From: Nonomuraea guangzhouensis | GTDB lineage: Bacteria; Actinomycetota; Actinomycetes; Streptosporangiales; Streptosporangiaceae | DNA: 64,000 nucleotides | Assembly (NCBI RefSeq): GCF_019396345.1 | Contig: NZ_JAHKRM010000010.1 | Coordinates: 335,267-399,266 of the forward strand | Reading direction: 5' to 3' | Shown here: positions 7,549 through 15,081 of the stretch, piece by piece | Layout of the letters: each line of letters starts with the position of its first letter | Numbering within the stretch: position 1 is the stretch's first letter | The notes under the pieces: generated by a model | What the model was told of the DNA's origin: nothing | Databases searched by the model: none | Seen by the model: the letters and a program-made list of their open reading frames with translations, nothing else | Position numbers and translations under genes: made by a program

Positions 7549-8799
7549 TCATCTATGGGTCAGGCGGTCACGGTGCGCATACAGCAACTCGTGAGTTTCG
7601 TCGCCCATGGTGGTGGTGACCGACAACTTGGTGAAGGCCTGGTGGTAGGCCTCGACCGCGGCCGCGTCGGTGATCACTTCATCGGAGTCGATGGCGTGGG
7701 CGCAGGCCACGTCGGGCTCGAAGGCCTCCGGGAAGCGCCACATGGTGAACGATCCGCTACGGGGCAGATAGATCGGATCGTCGATCGGCACGATGTGCAG
7801 CGAGATGTTGGGCCGCTTGGCGTACTCGATCAGCCGGTCGAGCTGAGCCGCCTGCGTCCGGGGGTCGGCGATCGAGCGCAGCAGGACGCTCTCGTCGATC
7901 ACCGCCCACAGCACGGGGCCGTCGGCGTGGTTCAGCAGCGCCTGGCGGGAGCGGATCAGGCCCACGGCCGCGTCGGCCGACGTCTGGCCGAGCCCGGCGT
8001 TGCCGGCCACCTCGATGGCGGCCCGCGCGTACGCCTCGGTCTGCAGCAGCGGCGGGACGAGCTGGGTCTGGTAGGTGCGGATCAGTGAGGCCCGCTGCTC
8101 CAGCGCGTACGTCGCGGCCATCCAGACGGGCACGGAGCCGGCGTCGTACCAGGAGGGCGGGCGTTCGCCGCGAGCCAGCGACAGGACGTACTCGCGGGTG
8201 GGCGGGGCGGTCACACCGTAGAGGGTGAGCAGCCGCTCGACCGTGACGGGCGCGGGCGTGACGCGGCCCTCCTCGATCGCACCGATGGCGGCGGCGCCCC
8301 GGCCCAGGGAGGTCTCGACCTCTTCCGGCGACATACGCGCGATCAGCCGGAGGTTGCGCAGGCGGTCGCCGAGCGCCTCGCGTTGCGGCTCGGTCAGCGG
8401 GGCCGCGGCTTCGGGGATCTCGGGGGCGGTGGCCTCCGGCTGTTCGGGCAGCCCTTCGGCCGCGCGCGCGAGCGCTATCACGCCGCGCAGGACGCTCAGC
8501 GACCCGTCGGAGAGCCCGGAGGCGGACACGCCGATCGCGGCGGCCCGCAACTGGAGCTCCTCGACCGCGCCGGAGTCCACGGTGTCCTCGCCCAGCAGCC
8601 AGCCCACGCTCACCTGAAGGCAGGCGGCGAGGGCGCGGAGCACCTGGAGGGTCGGGTTGGTCTGCTTGCCCGTGCGCAACTGGCTGACGTAGGCGCGGGT
8701 GATCGGGATGCCGGCCTCGGTGAGGGCCGCGGCAAGTTGAGCCCCCGAAAAGCCGCGCTTGCTCAGAGCGAGATCGAGTCGCTCGGCGAAGTTCGCCAC
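7549..8799 (-). CDS. Double-HTH XRE regulator with DUF5753 domain
   Basis: 416 residues from GTG 8799, with GGGAGG upstream; the open frame extends further but without a site. Residues 3-70 are an EspR/BldD-like HTH (FAERLDLALSKRGF, YVSQLRTGKQTNPTLQVL, VGWLLGED). After an Ala/Pro/Glu linker, a second XRE HTH begins near residue 165 (LRNLRLIARMSPEEVETSLG, AIGAIEEGRVTPAPVTV). The DUF5753 sensor-like domain then runs to the end (ERPPSWYDAG, LEQRASLIRTYQTQLVPPLL, ISLHIVPIDDPIYLPR). DUF5753 proteins usually carry one HTH and a small DUF397 neighbour; neither holds here. It is divergent from the 9-16 kb cluster and is its probable regulator. Confidence 0.85.
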   Translation of the reverse strand: MANFAERLDLALSKRGFSGAQLAAALTEAGIPITRAYVSQLRTGKQTNPTLQVLRALAACLQVSVGWLLGEDTVDSGAVEELQLRAAAIGVSASGLSDGSLSVLRGVIALARAAEGLPEQPEATAPEIPEAAAPLTEPQREALGDRLRNLRLIARMSPEEVETSLGRGAAAIGAIEEGRVTPAPVTVERLLTLYGVTAPPTREYVLSLARGERPPSWYDAGSVPVWMAATYALEQRASLIRTYQTQLVPPLLQTEAYARAAIEVAGNAGLGQTSADAAVGLIRSRQALLNHADGPVLWAVIDESVLLRSIADPRTQAAQLDRLIEYAKRPNISLHIVPIDDPIYLPRSGSFTMWRFPEAFEPDVACAHAIDSDEVITDAAAVEAYHQAFTKLSVTTTMGDETHELLYAHRDRLTHR

Positions 8800-8905
8800 T
8801 CGTACCTCCCAGCCGCCACAAGCCTCCAGCGTAAAGGAAGCCTGGCTCGCCGTCCCCTGCCCCGCGGGAAGCGAAACTCCGCAGCGGGAGGTCAATGTAT
8901 ACGAA

Positions 8906-8974
8906 AACTGTCAGTTGACACAACGAGCGGGGGACGCCCACTATCGTACTGATCGTGGTAACTGAGACTTGACA
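8906..8974 (+). promoter_or_regulatory. Duplicated TTGACA-containing regulatory element in divergent intergenic region
   Basis: AACTGTCAGTTGACA (8906-8920) and AACTGAGACTTGACA (8960-8974) share 12 of 15 bases at a 54-bp pitch. The first overlaps a dyad (AACT-GTC-AGTT) and a good -35 (TTGACA 8915-8920), followed 18 bp later by CACTAT (8939-8944) as a possible -10 for the rightward operon. On the opposite strand TATACA lies about 100 bp from the XRE start and is a candidate -10. The arrangement suits autoregulatory binding by the XRE protein; this is inference. Confidence 0.45.
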
Positions 8975-9017
8975 GCCGGAGGGTTCTGGAGAGTCTCCGG
9001 CGAGGAGGTGGCCGGAC

Positions 9018-9794
9018 GTGACCGTCGATTCCATCGATTCCAAGGTCCGTTCCTGGTTCTCGAAGAATCCAGCTCCGCCCGCGCAGGCGAACGTGATCAG
9101 ACGCGTCTGCGCTCGGGCGGCCCCAGAGAGAGATGTGATCCATGTAACCGAGCTGCCACTTGGCGGCGTACAGGTCTGGGTGGACGACACCCCCGACCGG
9201 TGGAGTGTGCAACACCGCATGGCCCGCGAGCTGCGGCTCGCCGGGTGGCACACGGAGGCGGGCGCCGATCGCCTGCTGGTGCTCGGTTGGAGCGCCGACT
9301 GCCTGCACCACCGCGCCCGCATGCTGGCCGCGGCGCTGAGGGGCCGGCTGGCCGACTTCGACCAGACCGCGGTCATGGCCGTCATGATCGCCAACCCGCT
9401 GAAGGACCGGGACCTGTCCATCGACGAGATCACCCTCGAGGTGGAGACGCAGCTCAGCCGGTCGCTGCGCTGGCCCGACAGGCTCGCCGATCTCGACGGG
9501 CTCCAACGCACCGCGACCGTGGAGCAGCTGCGGCTCAGGCTGGCCCAGATCGCCGGTCTGGAGGCCAAGGTGGCCCGCCGCTGTGCCGAGCACCTGGCCC
9601 TGGCCGCGCAGGTCGCCCTGACGCTGGCCGGCGGCGACGTGCCGTCCAGGGTCCGCGAGAGCAGCCGCGACCTCGGCCTGACCGAGCGGGTCGTCGCCGC
9701 GAGCGTGCCGAACAACAGCCCGGTGCCGGTTCCCGCCGAACCCGTTCCGGCCCCGGTCGAGCCCGAACTCAGCTACGCGGAGTCGGCCCGATGA
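9018..9794 (+). CDS. Protein of unknown function, first gene of cluster
   Basis: 258 residues from GTG 9018, eight nt after GAGGAGGTG. Not recognised. It has no signal peptide or membrane segment. It is Arg/Ala/Leu-rich and mainly alpha-helical in look (WSVQHRMARELRLAGWHTEA, TVEQLRLRLAQIAGLEAKVA), with a C-terminal Pro/Val/Glu tail of about 30 residues. Its stop overlaps the MFS start as ATGA, so the two are translated together. It may be a pathway-specific accessory or regulatory protein. Confidence 0.7.
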   Translation: MTVDSIDSKVRSWFSKNPAPPAQANVIRRVCARAAPERDVIHVTELPLGGVQVWVDDTPDRWSVQHRMARELRLAGWHTEAGADRLLVLGWSADCLHHRARMLAAALRGRLADFDQTAVMAVMIANPLKDRDLSIDEITLEVETQLSRSLRWPDRLADLDGLQRTATVEQLRLRLAQIAGLEAKVARRCAEHLALAAQVALTLAGGDVPSRVRESSRDLGLTERVVAASVPNNSPVPVPAEPVPAPVEPELSYAESAR

Positions 9795-11386
9795 CCTTGA
9801 CGCCCATCCGCGAGGGCGTCACCGGTCCCACGGTGATGCCCGCGATGCCGTCGGCTCGCCGGATCCGGGGGCGGTTCGCCGTACTGCGGCTGGTCGCCTC
9901 CGGAGTGGTGGTCGCGATCATGGCGGACAGCACCGCGACGACCTTGGCGATCCCCGTGCTCAGCCGAGACCCGCTGGCGGCGGCCCTGCCGCTGTCCGAG
10001 GTCACCTGGGTGAGCACGGTCAACTTCGCCGCCGTCGCCGCGCTGCTGGCCATCGCCGGGCGCTTCGCCGACCTCCTGGGCAGGCGCAGCATCCTCGCGC
10101 TCGGGCTGGCCCTGTACGGGCTGGGCGCGACGACGGTCATCGCCGCCCCGTCCTGGACCCTGCTCCTCGCCGGGCGGGTGGCACAGGGCGTGGGCGCGGC
10201 GCTGATGTTCCCCGCCTCGCTGGCGCTGCTGCTCGGCGAGCTGCCCGCCAACCGCCGCGCCGGAGCCATCGCGCTGTGGAGCGCGTCGTCCGGCATCGGG
10301 GCCCTGGCCCTGCAAGGGGGCGGGGGCTGGCTGCTGACCGAGTACGGCTGGCGCGGCCTGTTCCTGCCCGGCGCGGGACTCGCGGCGGCGCTGCTGATGC
10401 TCACCCCGGCGCTGCCCCGCAACCGCGGCACCAGGCAGGGCGTACCTGACCTGTTCGGCGCGGTGCTGCTGATCGGCGCGGTCGCGGGAGCGGTGCTGGC
10501 CATCTCCCAGGGCAGCCTGTGGGGCTGGACCTCCGTGCGCACGCTGGCGTGCGCGGGAGGCGGCGGGCTGCTGTTGGCCGGGGCCATCGCGATCTCGTGG
10601 CGGCATCGCGCCGGAGCGATCGACATGAGCCTGTGGCGGCGTCCCGGCTTTCTGTGGGCCGGCGCCACCTCCTCCATGTACGGAGCCGCATCCTTCGTCG
10701 TGCTGGCCATGGGGCCGCTCTACCTGCGCAACGCCGAGTTCGACACCAGCACCATCGGCCTCTGGCTCACCCCGATCTCCATCGCCATGATCGTTTCGAG
10801 CCCGATGGCCGCACCGATCAGCCGGCGCATCGGCATCAACGGCGTCATCTACGGCGGTGCCCTCACGCTCGGCACGGGCTGTGCGCTGATGCTGGCCCAG
10901 CCGTACCCGAACCTGTGGTGCCTGCTGGGCGCGGTCATGCTGGGCACCGGGTTCGGCTTCCTGTCCACCGGAACGTTCATGGTCGGCTCGATGGCCGCCG
11001 ACCCCAGCCAGTACGCCTCGGCGGTCGGCGCGATCAACACCGCGCGCATGCTCGGCGGAGCCATCGGCGTGGCCGGCGCCTCGGTGCTGGTCGACCATCC
11101 CATGCTGGCCGGACCGATGCCGGGCTTCTCGACGGTGCTGGTGGCCTGCCTGGCGGTGGCGGTCCTGCTCGGCGTCGCGGCACTGATCCGCGTAGCCGTC
11201 GCGGCCACCAGCAACCGGCCACGCCGTCCCTCCCTGCGAGAGGCGGAAGCGGAGCTGGTGCTGCTGCGCAGCCTGCTCGCCGAGCTCCGCGACAGCTTCG
11301 TCCAGGTCCGCAGCGAGGCCGAGCACGAGCTGGCCCGCTTCGGTGTCCAAGACCCGTCCGCATTCCGGGCCCTTGACCAGCGCTGA
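9791..11386 (+). CDS. MFS drug/metabolite exporter (EmrB/QacA-like)
   Basis: 531 residues; ATG 9791 overlaps the previous stop. It is a proton-driven exporter of the DHA2-like group, with many hydrophobic helices from residue 35 to about 465. Conserved stretches are LLAIAGRFADLLGRRSIL (MFS motif A, loop 2-3) and LLAGRVAQGVGAALMFPASLALL (motif C-like). The last 60 residues form a charged, probably coiled-coil cytoplasmic tail (LREAEAELVLLRSLLAELRD). Its place in the operon suggests it exports the cluster's product. Confidence 0.88.
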   Translation: MTLTPIREGVTGPTVMPAMPSARRIRGRFAVLRLVASGVVVAIMADSTATTLAIPVLSRDPLAAALPLSEVTWVSTVNFAAVAALLAIAGRFADLLGRRSILALGLALYGLGATTVIAAPSWTLLLAGRVAQGVGAALMFPASLALLLGELPANRRAGAIALWSASSGIGALALQGGGGWLLTEYGWRGLFLPGAGLAAALLMLTPALPRNRGTRQGVPDLFGAVLLIGAVAGAVLAISQGSLWGWTSVRTLACAGGGGLLLAGAIAISWRHRAGAIDMSLWRRPGFLWAGATSSMYGAASFVVLAMGPLYLRNAEFDTSTIGLWLTPISIAMIVSSPMAAPISRRIGINGVIYGGALTLGTGCALMLAQPYPNLWCLLGAVMLGTGFGFLSTGTFMVGSMAADPSQYASAVGAINTARMLGGAIGVAGASVLVDHPMLAGPMPGFSTVLVACLAVAVLLGVAALIRVAVAATSNRPRRPSLREAEAELVLLRSLLAELRDSFVQVRSEAEHELARFGVQDPSAFRALDQR

Positions 11387-11397
11387 CAGGAGTGATC

Positions 11398-11712
11398 ATG
11401 CTCGCGAACGAGACCCGCAGGCCGTATCCGCACCCCTACGAAGTGCGCTCGCCCAGCGTCCGGCACGTGCTGCCGCCGAGCGCCAGGCCCGATATCGACG
11501 ACACACAGCCCGCGAGCATTCCGCTACAGACCATCCCTCTTCAGAGCAATCCCCTTCAGAGCATCCCCACCCAGGTGGCCGCCGACGGCGGCGTGCCGCC
11601 GCAGACCCCACCCGAGCTGACGGCGCGCACCGTCCACCGGCTTCGCCACATCCGGCAGGTGTCGGACCAGGCGATCAGCGTGATCGACCAGGCGCTCCAC
11701 CAGGTTCCCTGA
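11398..11712 (+). CDS. Small proline/glutamine-rich protein of unknown function
   Basis: 104 residues from ATG 11398, six nt after AGGA; a GTG at 11392 is too close to the site. It is not similar to anything I recognise. The first 70 residues are Pro-rich and apparently disordered, with a short repeat built on IPLQ (SIPLQTIPLQSNPLQSIPTQ). The last 30 residues look like an amphipathic helix (LTARTVHRLRHIRQVSDQAI). It lies 11 bp after the MFS gene and 51 bp before the tautomerase-like gene. A precursor peptide or carrier/adaptor role is possible but unproven. Confidence 0.65.
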   Translation: MLANETRRPYPHPYEVRSPSVRHVLPPSARPDIDDTQPASIPLQTIPLQSNPLQSIPTQVAADGGVPPQTPPELTARTVHRLRHIRQVSDQAISVIDQALHQVP

Positions 11713-11763
11713 CTCCCTCAGGCCGTTCCTTGAACCCCCCAGGCTCCCTCGCAGGAGGAACTC

Positions 11764-11961
11764 ATGCTCACCATCCAGGTCGAATCCCCGGCAGGACTGG
11801 CAGTAGACAGACAACGGGAGTTCGCCGATACCGTGATCGGGGCAGCGGTGGATCTCCTAGGAGTGGAGCGCGGCGAGATCCGGCTTGTCCTCACTGACTG
11901 GGACGAGGCGCGGGCGCGTCGGGAGGCGGCGTTCTGGGCCGCGGCTTGGTCGGGTTGCTGA
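11764..11961 (+). CDS. Tautomerase-superfamily-like small protein lacking the catalytic proline
   Basis: 65 residues; ATG 11764 preceded by AGGAGGAA. Length and pattern match 4-oxalocrotonate-tautomerase-like proteins: beta strand LTIQVESPAG, helix DRQREFADTVIGAAVDLLGV, strand EIRLVLTD. In that family the first residue after Met is the catalytic Pro1; here it is Leu. It is therefore probably a diverged or non-tautomerase member. Its TGA overlaps the next ATG as TGATG, so they are coupled. Confidence 0.55.
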   Translation: MLTIQVESPAGLAVDRQREFADTVIGAAVDLLGVERGEIRLVLTDWDEARARREAAFWAAAWSGC

Positions 11962-12356
11962 TGCCCGCCACCCTCGCCCGCCGGGCGACCGCCGGCGAAG
12001 GCGGGAACGCTCTGGGGGCTTCGTACCGCTGCCCTAATGGCTCCAGAAGCGTCCCAACGGTGCCGGTGCCGCATACCGTCCCCGTCGTACAAGCACTGAA
12101 ACGGAAGGCGGCCGCCGTCGCGGACGCCGAGCTCGGACGGCTTGCCTCCCGCGCGCCCAGCCTGGACGCCGCGGCCCGCGCCGAGATCAAGGACGCCGTC
12201 CAGCGGGTGGTCGACGCCTTCCTGCGCGAGCCGATCAGCCGGGTGACCAGCCACGCCGACTCGCCCCTGGGAGAGAGCTACGCGGACGCCTTGTGCGAGC
12301 TGTTCTCCCTCGAACTGCCTGCCTTCTCACTCGACCATCCAGCCAGGAGCGCCTGA
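11961..12356 (+). CDS. Stand-alone glutamyl-tRNA reductase dimerisation-domain-like protein
   Basis: 131 residues; ATG 11961 overlaps the preceding stop. Residues 41-117 strongly resemble the C-terminal dimerisation domain of HemA (PF00745 type): VVQALKRKAAAVADAELGRL, AEIKDAVQRVVDAFLREPIS, then SYADALCELFSL. The catalytic and NADPH-binding domains of glutamyl-tRNA reductase are absent. The 40 residues before the domain are unrelated and low in recognisable structure. Without the catalytic Cys domain it cannot reduce Glu-tRNA alone. It may bind a partner, for example the genomic HemA, or be a remnant. A HemB paralogue is four genes downstream. Confidence 0.65.
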   Translation: MPATLARRATAGEGGNALGASYRCPNGSRSVPTVPVPHTVPVVQALKRKAAAVADAELGRLASRAPSLDAAARAEIKDAVQRVVDAFLREPISRVTSHADSPLGESYADALCELFSLELPAFSLDHPARSA

Positions 12357-13081
12357 TGAGCCGCGGCCGGGTCGGCGTACTGGTACCGCCGGCGAACCCA
12401 TCGGTGGAGCCCGAAATGGCGCGGCTGTTCGGGTCCCGGGCCGACATGTACGTGAGCCGTTTCCCGGTACGGCCCGGCCTGACACTGGCCGAGCGGCTGG
12501 AGACCTACAACGAGGTCCTGCCCGCGATGATCTGCTCGTTCGGCGACCTGCCGCTCGACGCACTGGTCATGGCGTGCAGCGGCTCGCGATATCTGTTCGC
12601 ACCCGAGGAAGATCGTGAGAGGTGCGACAAGCTGAGCGGTGAGGCGGGCATCCCCTTCGCCTCGGCGACACTGGCGACGCGGGAGGCGCTGGAGCACATC
12701 GGGGCACAGGAGTTCGTGCTCGTCTCGCCGTATCAGCCCTGGCTCACCGAGCTCGCCGAACGGTTCTGGGCGGCGGCGGGCCTGCGCGTCACCCGAGTGA
12801 TCCCGGTACGGGCGCAGGGCGGCTTCTCTCCGTACACCGTCACGCCGAACGAACTGGTCGAGCAGGTGGAACAGGCCGGTCTGCCGAGCGACGCGGTGGT
12901 GCTGTTCAGCGGCACCGGGATGTCCACCCTGCCCGCGCTGGGGCCCCTGGGCGCCGGCAACGACCGGATCCTGCTCACCTCGAACCTGTGCAGCGCCTGG
13001 TGGGCGCTGGCGCACGCGACCGGTCAGCCGGTCACGCTCAGCCGGGTGCCGCACCGCCCGGTCGCGCAGGGGCGGTCATGA
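12356..13081 (+). CDS. Maleate cis-trans isomerase / arylmalonate decarboxylase-like protein
   Basis: 241 residues; ATG 12356 in a TGATG overlap, with AGGAG upstream. Asp/Glu-racemase superfamily: opening RVGVLVPPANPSVEPEM, first active-site Cys74 in VMACSGSRY, and SNLCSAWWALAHATGQP near the end, as in maleate isomerases and arylmalonate decarboxylases. The second active-site Cys of maleate isomerase appears replaced by Gly186 (LFSGTGMST). A single-cysteine enzyme would point to decarboxylation or another one-base reaction rather than isomerisation. It is cytoplasmic and coupled to the FAD monooxygenase by ATGA. Confidence 0.75.
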   Translation: MSRGRVGVLVPPANPSVEPEMARLFGSRADMYVSRFPVRPGLTLAERLETYNEVLPAMICSFGDLPLDALVMACSGSRYLFAPEEDRERCDKLSGEAGIPFASATLATREALEHIGAQEFVLVSPYQPWLTELAERFWAAAGLRVTRVIPVRAQGGFSPYTVTPNELVEQVEQAGLPSDAVVLFSGTGMSTLPALGPLGAGNDRILLTSNLCSAWWALAHATGQPVTLSRVPHRPVAQGRS

Positions 13082-14274
13082 ACGGCGTCACCGTGGTCGG
13101 CGCGGGCCCGGTCGGGCTGACCGCGGCGCTCACGCTGGCGCGGGCCGGCGTGCCGGTGACGGTCCTGGAACGCGAGCCGGGCCTCGGCCGGCAATCGCGG
13201 GCCTCGACCTTCCACCCGGCCACGCTCGACCTGCTGGAGGAGCTCGGGATCGCCACCGCGCTGATCGCCCGTGGCCGGGTGGTGGAGCGGGTGCAGTGGC
13301 GTGACCGGGCGGGCCGGGTGCTGGCCGAGATGCTGATGGGCAGCCTCGACGGCCTGACCGAGCACCCGTTCCGGTTGCACGCCGAGCAGTCCACGCTCAC
13401 CGCGCTGCTGCTGGAGGCGCTGTCGGCCTACCCGGAGGCGGAGGTGCGCTTCGGCACCCCGGTCGACGGGATCGCCGAGGGCGGCACGGGCGTCCGGCTG
13501 CGCATCGGCCGTACGTGGGCGCGTGCCCGCTACGTGGTCGCGGCCGACGGCGCGCACAGCACCGTGCGCAGCTCGCTCGGCCTGCCGTTCCCGCGCTCGG
13601 AGTATCCGACGCAGGCGCTGCGGGTCTTCACCGACTCACCGCTCGACGCGCTGCTGCCCGGCCTGGCACCGCTGACCTACATCCGCGACTCCCGCCAGTC
13701 GTGCAGCCTGCTGGCGCTGCCCGATCACTGGCGGATCATCATCAGGATCCCGGGCGACGCCCGCGACCCGCTCAATCCCCAGAACATCGCCAAACTGGTG
13801 CACCGCGCCCTGCCCACCGAGAAGACGCCGATCCGGGTGATCGGGGCCGACCGGTACAGCCTGGCCCGCGGTGTGCTGGGCTCCTACCGGTGCGGGCGGG
13901 TGCTGTTCGCAGGCGACGCCGCCCACCTGACCTCCACGGCCGGCGGCCTGAACATGAACGCCGGCATCCACGACGCCGTCGAGATCGGCCAGGTGCTCGC
14001 GGCCGTGCTCGGCGGGTTCACCGCACCCGCCGCGCTGGACGCGTGGGCGTGGCGGCGGCGCACCGTACTGGTCAACCGGGTGATCCCGCGCAGTGAAGCA
14101 CGGGTGGCCGGTGTGCAGGACCGAGACACCACAAAGCTGGCGGCGGCCATGGCGGGGCTGCGCGCCATCGCCGGCGATCCGGAGTCCACCCGCGCCTACC
14201 TGGCGCAAGCCTCGATGCTCGACACGATGCCCAATCGCTTAACGCCCCATCAATCTCACGTGAGGCATGGCTGA
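13078..14274 (+). CDS. FAD-dependent aromatic-type monooxygenase
   Basis: 398 residues; ATG 13078 overlaps the previous stop. It is a class A flavoprotein hydroxylase (FAD_binding_3). It has the N-terminal Rossmann loop VVGAGPVGLTAALTLARAG, the DG motif YVVAADGAHSTVRSSLGL, and the second FAD motif VLFAGDAAHLTSTAGGLNMN, a variant of GDAAH..pP.gG.G.N. It hydroxylates an aromatic or heteroaromatic substrate using NAD(P)H and oxygen. A pyrrole or related ring is an attractive substrate given the downstream HemB paralogue, but this is inference. Confidence 0.85.
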   Translation: MNGVTVVGAGPVGLTAALTLARAGVPVTVLEREPGLGRQSRASTFHPATLDLLEELGIATALIARGRVVERVQWRDRAGRVLAEMLMGSLDGLTEHPFRLHAEQSTLTALLLEALSAYPEAEVRFGTPVDGIAEGGTGVRLRIGRTWARARYVVAADGAHSTVRSSLGLPFPRSEYPTQALRVFTDSPLDALLPGLAPLTYIRDSRQSCSLLALPDHWRIIIRIPGDARDPLNPQNIAKLVHRALPTEKTPIRVIGADRYSLARGVLGSYRCGRVLFAGDAAHLTSTAGGLNMNAGIHDAVEIGQVLAAVLGGFTAPAALDAWAWRRRTVLVNRVIPRSEARVAGVQDRDTTKLAAAMAGLRAIAGDPESTRAYLAQASMLDTMPNRLTPHQSHVRHG

Positions 14275-14275
14275 C

Positions 14276-15076
14276 ATGCGCATCTGGTTCCAGAAACACA
14301 CCGTCGAGGGCCGGTCGGCGCTGCTGGACAAACTGTACGCCGAGCACCTATCCAAGATCACCGAACCCGGCACCGAGGTGGAGATCCACACGTTGCCGGC
14401 CGACACATATGGCACCGACCTGCCCGAGCACCTGGTTGGCTACGGGCAGCTGGGACTGCTGTTCGGCAACTACTTCGCCCAGACGGCCGTGGCGGCCGAA
14501 CGCGACGGGTGCGCGGCCTGGATCAGCGGCGCGGGGCAGGACCCCGGGCTGGCCGCCGCCCGCACACGCGTGTCGATCCCCGTGGTCGGCTACGGCGACG
14601 CGGTCTGGCAGGCGGCGCGCATGGAGCGCCACCGGCTCGGCGTGCTGGGCTTCATCCCCTACCTGGCCGAACCGATCACCGAGAACATCCGGGCGGCGGG
14701 CGCCGACCTGGCCTCATATCAGGTGGTGGAGGACGGCACCACCCTCGTCCAGCGAGCCCTGGCCCAGGACTTCGGCCCGCTGCTCGAGGCGTACACCAAG
14801 GCCGCGAAACGGGCGGCGGACGCGGGCGCGCAGTGGCTGGTGCCCGCCGAAGGCATCCCGAACGAGATCCTCGTCCACCTCGGCGTGCACGAACTGCACG
14901 GCCTGCCGGTGATCGACCCGGACGGGCTGGCGGTCAAGACGGCCGAACACCTGTGCCACCTGCGCCGGCTCAACATCACCGCGCGCAGCACCACCGGCTA
15001 CTGGTACCGGCTCCCGCCCGCGGATGCTGTCAGGCACGCGGAACGTGTTTTCCTCGGCAAGGTAATCGGAGGCTAG
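14276..15076 (+). CDS. Asp/Glu/hydantoin racemase-like protein without catalytic cysteines
   Basis: 266 residues. ATG 14276 is preferred (ten nt after TGAGG; MRIWFQ opening); ATG 14267 is the alternative and overlaps the upstream stop. The fold signature is clear (DPGLAAARTRVSIPVVGYGDAV, RHRLGVLGFIPYLAEPI, HELHGLPVIDP). However, the position of the first nucleophile, Cys in GCFGDPGL-type enzymes, is Ala86 (SGAGQDPGL). The second, GCAGM-type, is Glu192 (VPAEGIP). It is therefore unlikely to racemise by two-cysteine chemistry and may be a binding protein or an enzyme with new chemistry. Confidence 0.75.
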   Translation: MRIWFQKHTVEGRSALLDKLYAEHLSKITEPGTEVEIHTLPADTYGTDLPEHLVGYGQLGLLFGNYFAQTAVAAERDGCAAWISGAGQDPGLAAARTRVSIPVVGYGDAVWQAARMERHRLGVLGFIPYLAEPITENIRAAGADLASYQVVEDGTTLVQRALAQDFGPLLEAYTKAAKRAADAGAQWLVPAEGIPNEILVHLGVHELHGLPVIDPDGLAVKTAEHLCHLRRLNITARSTTGYWYRLPPADAVRHAERVFLGKVIGG

Positions 15077-15081
15077 GACCC

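Noticed and set aside
11764..12356. Frameshifted remnant of a complete hemA
   Set aside because: No trace of the catalytic or NADPH domain in any frame before the dimerisation helices, and the coupled starts look orderly. A remnant is not excluded but is less likely.
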